Assembly (NCBI RefSeq): GCF_002217435.1
Contig: NZ_MUHF01000034.1
Location: 1 to 34,509 of the forward strand
Source: Flavobacterium reichenbachii
GTDB taxonomy: Bacteria; Bacteroidota; Bacteroidia; Flavobacteriales; Flavobacteriaceae
Direction of reading: 5' to 3'
DNA length: 34,509 bases
The notes beneath the pieces were generated by a model. The model was not told where the DNA came from and ran no database searches. It saw only the letters and a list, made by a program, of their open reading frames with translations. Made by a program: the position numbers and the translations under genes. This document shows, piece after piece, positions 31,602 to 34,509 of this stretch (its first letter is position 1; every line of letters starts with the position of its first letter).

Positions 31602-32477
31602 CTAATTACTAATTAAACCATCGACCATTATTAATTTTCTGTCTGCCATATTGGCTAATTCTTCGTTGTGAGTTACGATTACAAAAGTTTGTCCGAACTC
31701 GTCACGAAGCTGAAAAAATAATTGATGCAGGTTTTCTGCAGACTGCGTATCTAAGTTTCCAGAAGGTTCATCTGCAAAAATAACATCGGGTTTATTTATT
31801 AAAGCTCTTGCAACGGCTACACGCTGTTGTTCTCCTCCCGAAAGTTCGTTTGGTTTATGATTTACACGATGTGATAAACCTAAGTATTCTAATATTTTTT
31901 TTGCTTCTTTTTCGGTCTCGGCTTTAGGTTTGTTGGCCATAAATGCCGGAATACAGACATTTTCGAGAGCTGTAAATTCGGGAAGTAATTGATGAAACTG
32001 AAAAATAAACCCGAGATTCAAATTTCTAAAGTGGGATAATATTTTGTCTTTTCTACTCTTTTTTTTAAAGTATCGAAAGTAATATAAAAAAAATGAGATT
32101 ACAGGAATTAATAAAACCGGAATCATAAGATTTCCTAATAATGTTTCTGTCAATTTACTTTTGAAGAAAATTAAAGCAATTAGCTGTACACAACAATAGG
32201 TTCCTGCCAGTGCAGTGATAATTTTGAATCCCTTTTTTTTAGATTTGTCATTCTCCATATCCTGCAGGCTCAGAATGTCCTGTCCGTTTATGTGGAGTGA
32301 AGAATCTGGGTTTAATTCTGGCTTATCTAATGTGCCTAAAATGTGTAAAAGTGTTGTTTTTCCGGCTCCTGAAGCGCCAACAATCGAAACAATTTCTCCT
32401 TTTTTAATATGCAGATCGACTCCTTTTAAAACTTCAAGTTTATCATAGAATTTATGTATATTTTTTGCGTGTATCAT
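31602..32477 (-). CDS. LolD-like ABC ATPase with an inserted transmembrane hairpin
   Basis: This ATP-binding subunit belongs to the LolD/MacB group (lipoprotein release or related export). It has 291 residues from the ATG at 32477, against about 230 usual. Walker A is GASGAGKTT (34-42), followed by the Q-loop GFIFQFHQLLPEFTALENV (Q at about 159), signature LSGGEQQR (212-219), Walker B IFADEP (to 238), D-loop GNLD and H-loop VTHNE (H270). All catalytic motifs are intact. About 72 extra residues lie between Walker A and the Q-loop (about 74-145). They carry lysine-rich flanks and two hydrophobic segments (83-105 and 115-134) that look like membrane helices. Both ends join normal LolD sequence in frame. 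No LolC/E permease is adjacent. A TTG start at 32504 is possible but weaker. Confidence 0.9.
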   Translation of the reverse strand: MIHAKNIHKFYDKLEVLKGVDLHIKKGEIVSIVGASGAGKTTLLHILGTLDKPELNPDSSLHINGQDILSLQDMENDKSKKKGFKIITALAGTYCCVQLIALIFFKSKLTETLLGNLMIPVLLIPVISFFLYYFRYFKKKSRKDKILSHFRNLNLGFIFQFHQLLPEFTALENVCIPAFMANKPKAETEKEAKKILEYLGLSHRVNHKPNELSGGEQQRVAVARALINKPDVIFADEPSGNLDTQSAENLHQLFFQLRDEFGQTFVIVTHNEELANMADRKLIMVDGLISN

Positions 32478-32608
32478 TTTGAAACTGTTTTTACAAAGAA
32501 ACAAAGATTATGTTGATATAGGAAAATGTTGTAACAGAATTTTATGAAGAATATTTTGCAGGAGATTATTAGAAATTTTATTTATATTTAAATGAAATTC
32601 ACATACAA

Positions 32609-33328
32609 ATGAAAATAAAAATAGTAACTTCAATACTGGTAATTTTATTTCTTGCCCTTTTTATTAATGCCAAAATATATTCTGAAGATCGTTTTTTGAC
32701 TTACGTTGTCGATTTGAAAAAACAGGATTTGAAATTGTTTTGGAAAAATGAAAAAGGTGAAAATTTTGGAAGTATCCAGAATTTAAAGCTTTGGACAGAA
32801 AAGAATAAATTGAAACTTGAATTTGCTATGAATGGTGGTATGTATAAGAAAGATAATTCGCCGCAAGGTCTTTATATCGAAAAACTAAAAGTTTTGTCAC
32901 CTCTGGATATTTCAGAAGCACAGGGAAATTTTTATTTAAAACCCAATGGTGTTTTTTATCTAACGTCTGGAAATGTACCTAAAATTTGTACAACGGAAAA
33001 ATTTCAGAATGACGGTAAAATTAAATACGCTACGCAATCTGGTCCGATGCTGGTGATCGATAATCAGATTCATCCAGCTTTTAAGGAAGGCTCTGCAAAT
33101 GTGAATATAAGAAACGGTATCGGAATTTTACCAAGTGATAAAATTGTATTTGTACTGTCAAAAAAAGAAATTAATTTTTATGATTTTGCAAAATATTTTA
33201 AGGATTTAGGATGCAGGAATGCCTTATATCTGGACGGGTTTGTGTCTCGTGCCTATGTGCCTTCTGAAAACTGGATCCAGACCGACGGAAATTTTGGTGT
33301 ATTATTTGCAGTAACAACAAAAAATTAA
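32609..33328 (+). CDS. Phosphodiester glycosidase (NAGPA) family protein
   Basis: This 239-residue protein has one N-terminal hydrophobic segment (about 4-21) that is a signal peptide or anchor, so it probably acts in the periplasm. The NAGPA-domain (DUF2233) marks are present: FAMNGGMYKKDNSPQGLYIE, ATQSGPMLVID, VNIRNGIGILPSDKIVFVLS, and GCRNALYLDGFVSRAYVPS. Characterised relatives cleave N-acetylglucosamine-1-phosphodiester bonds in lysosomal or sporulation proteins. The bacterial substrate here is unknown. It is followed 6 bases later by a small membrane protein gene and is divergent from the LolD-like gene. Confidence 0.88.
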   Translation: MKIKIVTSILVILFLALFINAKIYSEDRFLTYVVDLKKQDLKLFWKNEKGENFGSIQNLKLWTEKNKLKLEFAMNGGMYKKDNSPQGLYIEKLKVLSPLDISEAQGNFYLKPNGVFYLTSGNVPKICTTEKFQNDGKIKYATQSGPMLVIDNQIHPAFKEGSANVNIRNGIGILPSDKIVFVLSKKEINFYDFAKYFKDLGCRNALYLDGFVSRAYVPSENWIQTDGNFGVLFAVTTKN

Positions 33329-33334
33329 AATTAA

Positions 33335-33631
33335 ATGAAAACACAAGAAATTATATTACAAGAAGAAAAACAAAGAAAGCTGCTGCTTGGATTGCTTTTT
33401 GATGCAATTGGTATGCTTTCGTTTTCTATTCCTTTTGTGGGAGAATTTGGAGATGTAATCTGGGCGCCGCTTGCAGGTTTTATTATGAATTACATGTACA
33501 AAGGAACAGTAGGTAAAGTTGCTGGTTTTTTTACGTTTTTAGAAGAGATTTTACCTTTTACAGATATAATTCCTTCTTTTACGTTAACGTGGTTTTATAC
33601 TTATTATATTAGGAAAAAAGATAAAAATTAG
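33335..33631 (+). CDS. Small membrane protein (98 aa)
   Basis: This inner-membrane protein has two or three hydrophobic segments: LLLGLLFDAIGMLSFSIPFV, then VIWAPLAGFIMNYMY, then a C-terminal stretch around IIPSFTLTWFYTYYI followed by a basic tail. It starts 6 bases after the NAGPA gene, so it is in its operon. Its stop codon overlaps by four bases with the stop of the convergent gene at 33628. Function is unknown. Confidence 0.8.
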   Translation: MKTQEIILQEEKQRKLLLGLLFDAIGMLSFSIPFVGEFGDVIWAPLAGFIMNYMYKGTVGKVAGFFTFLEEILPFTDIIPSFTLTWFYTYYIRKKDKN

Positions 33632-33933
33632 TCTTTGAATAAAAAGCCAAGTCCCATGTTTTTAAGCATTTTCTTTTCGAAGTTCCAAAAAAAACGGAAT
33701 TGCCCAAAAATGGTTCCAATGGCAACCAAAAGTACTTGGTAAATAGGAAGGATGATAATTAAGCGGATTAATGTAAACCATACTGCTCCAAAATCTTCTT
33801 TGTAAATACCTAGCCAGTCACAAAAAGGTCTGGATACCCATGCAGATGCCGATCCGGTGATGGCAAATACGATGAAAATAAGTACGGCTTGTAGGTTTGA
33901 GGTTATTCCCCAGCGCTTTTTTAATCTCTCCAT
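33628..33933 (-). CDS. Small membrane protein (101 aa, DUF6787-like)
   Basis: This 101-residue protein has a short basic N-terminus (MERLKKRWGITSNLQ) and two hydrophobic helices (AVLIFIVFAITGSASAWVS and IRLIIILPIYQVLLVAIGTI). A FWNFEKKMLKNMGLG ending probably lies on the inner face. I recall the SNLQ plus WVSRPFCD pattern from small uncharacterised flavobacterial membrane proteins (DUF6787), but cannot confirm it. It overlaps the convergent gene by four bases at the stops. A -7 box lies at 33953-33960. Confidence 0.78.
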   Translation of the reverse strand: MERLKKRWGITSNLQAVLIFIVFAITGSASAWVSRPFCDWLGIYKEDFGAVWFTLIRLIIILPIYQVLLVAIGTIFGQFRFFWNFEKKMLKNMGLGFLFKD

Positions 33934-33940
33934 TATTTAT

Positions 33941-33960
33941 TTGTAACAATTACAAATATA
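33941..33960 (-). promoter_or_regulatory. -7 box overlapping an inverted repeat
   Basis: On the minus strand TATATTTG (33953-33960) matches TAnnTTTG, about 20 bases before the ATG at 33933. TTGTAA (33941-33946) and TTACAA (33950-33955) form an inverted repeat that overlaps its edge and could be an operator. Confidence 0.35.
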
Positions 33961-33966
33961 GTAACA

Positions 33967-34410
33967 TTATCGTTGCGGAACATAACCTCCGAGCTTTTGT
34001 TTGTATGTATTTTGAAAATAAATCATGTAGTTGTAAATTAAATAATTCACTTCATATCCGTAATGAATGTGAGGCTGATAATCTATCGTCATTTCATATA
34101 AGTTCGGACTAAAGCGCTGCGGTTGTAAAACACGATTGTTCCACTCTGTTACATACTGATAATTTTTATTTTCGAGGAAACTTAAAGAATGATAATTGCG
34201 GGGAAATGCTCTTGAAGCCAGCCAACTTGTAAAGCCATTGTCTATAATGATAACTTCATATTCTAAAGAGTCGTTTGCAATTCTCACTGTATCTTTAATA
34301 TTAGATTTTGTTGTAGACGAATTGTCTGTAACAGCTGCTGTATTTGTTGCAGTTGTAGAGCAGGCAATGATCGTGAATAAAACACCTAATATGTAAAAAC
34401 AGTTTTTCAT
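33967..34410 (-). CDS. Small lipoprotein (147 aa, DUF6146-like)
   Basis: This lipoprotein has a signal ending ACSTT (C17) with no acidic export signal after it, so it is probably periplasmic. A Thr/Ser/Ala-rich linker follows (about 18-38), then a compact aromatic-rich domain: DNGFTSWLASRAFPRNYHSL, QYVTEWNNRVLQPQRFSP and YQPHIHYGYEVNYLIYNYMI. These motifs resemble the DUF6146 group, which has no known function. It lies 33 bases upstream of the gene at 33933 and on the same strand; a promoter for that gene lies between them. Confidence 0.78.
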   Translation of the reverse strand: MKNCFYILGVLFTIIACSTTATNTAAVTDNSSTTKSNIKDTVRIANDSLEYEVIIIDNGFTSWLASRAFPRNYHSLSFLENKNYQYVTEWNNRVLQPQRFSPNLYEMTIDYQPHIHYGYEVNYLIYNYMIYFQNTYKQKLGGYVPQR

Positions 34411-34447
34411 AACTCTAAGTTTGAGGATTAAATTTACGAATTATTTT

Positions 34448-34509
34448 TTAGCTTCTAAGGTTATAACGTACTAAGTTGCTGTCTTTTTCTAAAATATTAA
34501 AAGCTGTTT
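34448..34509 (-). CDS. C-terminal fragment of a gene running off the window
   Basis: On the minus strand an open frame enters from the edge and ends with ILEKDSNLVRYNLRS and a TAA at 34448-34450. Only about 19 codons are visible. The natural-looking residues and the 37-base gap to the lipoprotein ATG suggest the end of a real upstream gene in the same operon, but a chance frame is possible. Confidence 0.45.
   Translation of the reverse strand, partial: TAFNILEKDSNLVRYNLRS

Noticed and set aside
32043..32258. Insertion sequence or intron as the cause of the LolD insertion
   Set aside because: The reading frame is continuous, no terminal inverted repeats or transposase remnants are seen, and the segment encodes sensible membrane helices.

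Overview
The window looks like a stretch of a Flavobacterium chromosome (phylum Bacteroidota). The evidence is the low GC content, a SusC/SusD glycan-uptake operon, flavobacterial lipoprotein signals after the lipobox cysteine, Bacteroidota -7 promoter boxes (TAnnTTTG) at the expected distance from several genes, and short intergenic palindromes and 7-base tandem repeats. No tRNA, rRNA, CRISPR array, phage or transposase gene is visible. Three proposed starts differ from the longest open frame (uvrA, nth and the LolD-like ATPase). In each case the longer frame begins at a poor TTG and an ATG lies further in.

Region 1 (1-2930): uvrA on the minus strand, with a heptamer array and a perfect hairpin at its 3' end. 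Region 2 (3099-14916): a compact beta-glucan (laminarin-type) polysaccharide utilisation locus. It has a membrane-spanning propeller/Y_Y_Y/LuxR-type regulator, a SusC-like TonB-dependent receptor, a SusD-like lipoprotein, a PKD-type surface glycan-binding lipoprotein, a multimodular GH16 lipoprotein and a second secreted GH16. The outer-surface GH16 and binding proteins would cut and capture the glucan, SusCD would import oligosaccharides, and the regulator would sense them in the periplasm. No exo-glucosidase gene is in the locus.

Region 3 (15040-19520): an ECF sigma factor with a 47-residue downstream ORF and a strong terminator, a long AT-rich gap with a palindromic element, a secreted TPR protein, nth (without iron-sulfur cysteines) and bcp, then a second copy of the palindromic element. 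Region 4 (19527-22881): a conserved protein of unknown function, divergent from a PhnP-like metallo-beta-lactamase gene and two small envelope proteins. Region 5 (22906-27812): a minus-strand run made of a BatA/VWA membrane protein, a catalytically degenerate dihydroorotase homologue, a small membrane protein, an esterase and a hypothetical protein, with repeats in two of the gaps. Region 6 (28005-34509): a secreted lactonase-like propeller, a DEAD-box helicase, a TIGR02757 protein, a LolD-like ATPase with a two-helix membrane insertion, an NAGPA-type protein and small envelope proteins. A gene fragment runs off the right edge.

The most unusual items are the LolD-like ATPase with a transmembrane hairpin inserted between Walker A and the Q-loop, the dihydroorotase homologue that has lost its metal ligands, the cluster-less endonuclease III, and the repeated nested palindromes. 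All identifications come from reading the sequence; no database search was run.
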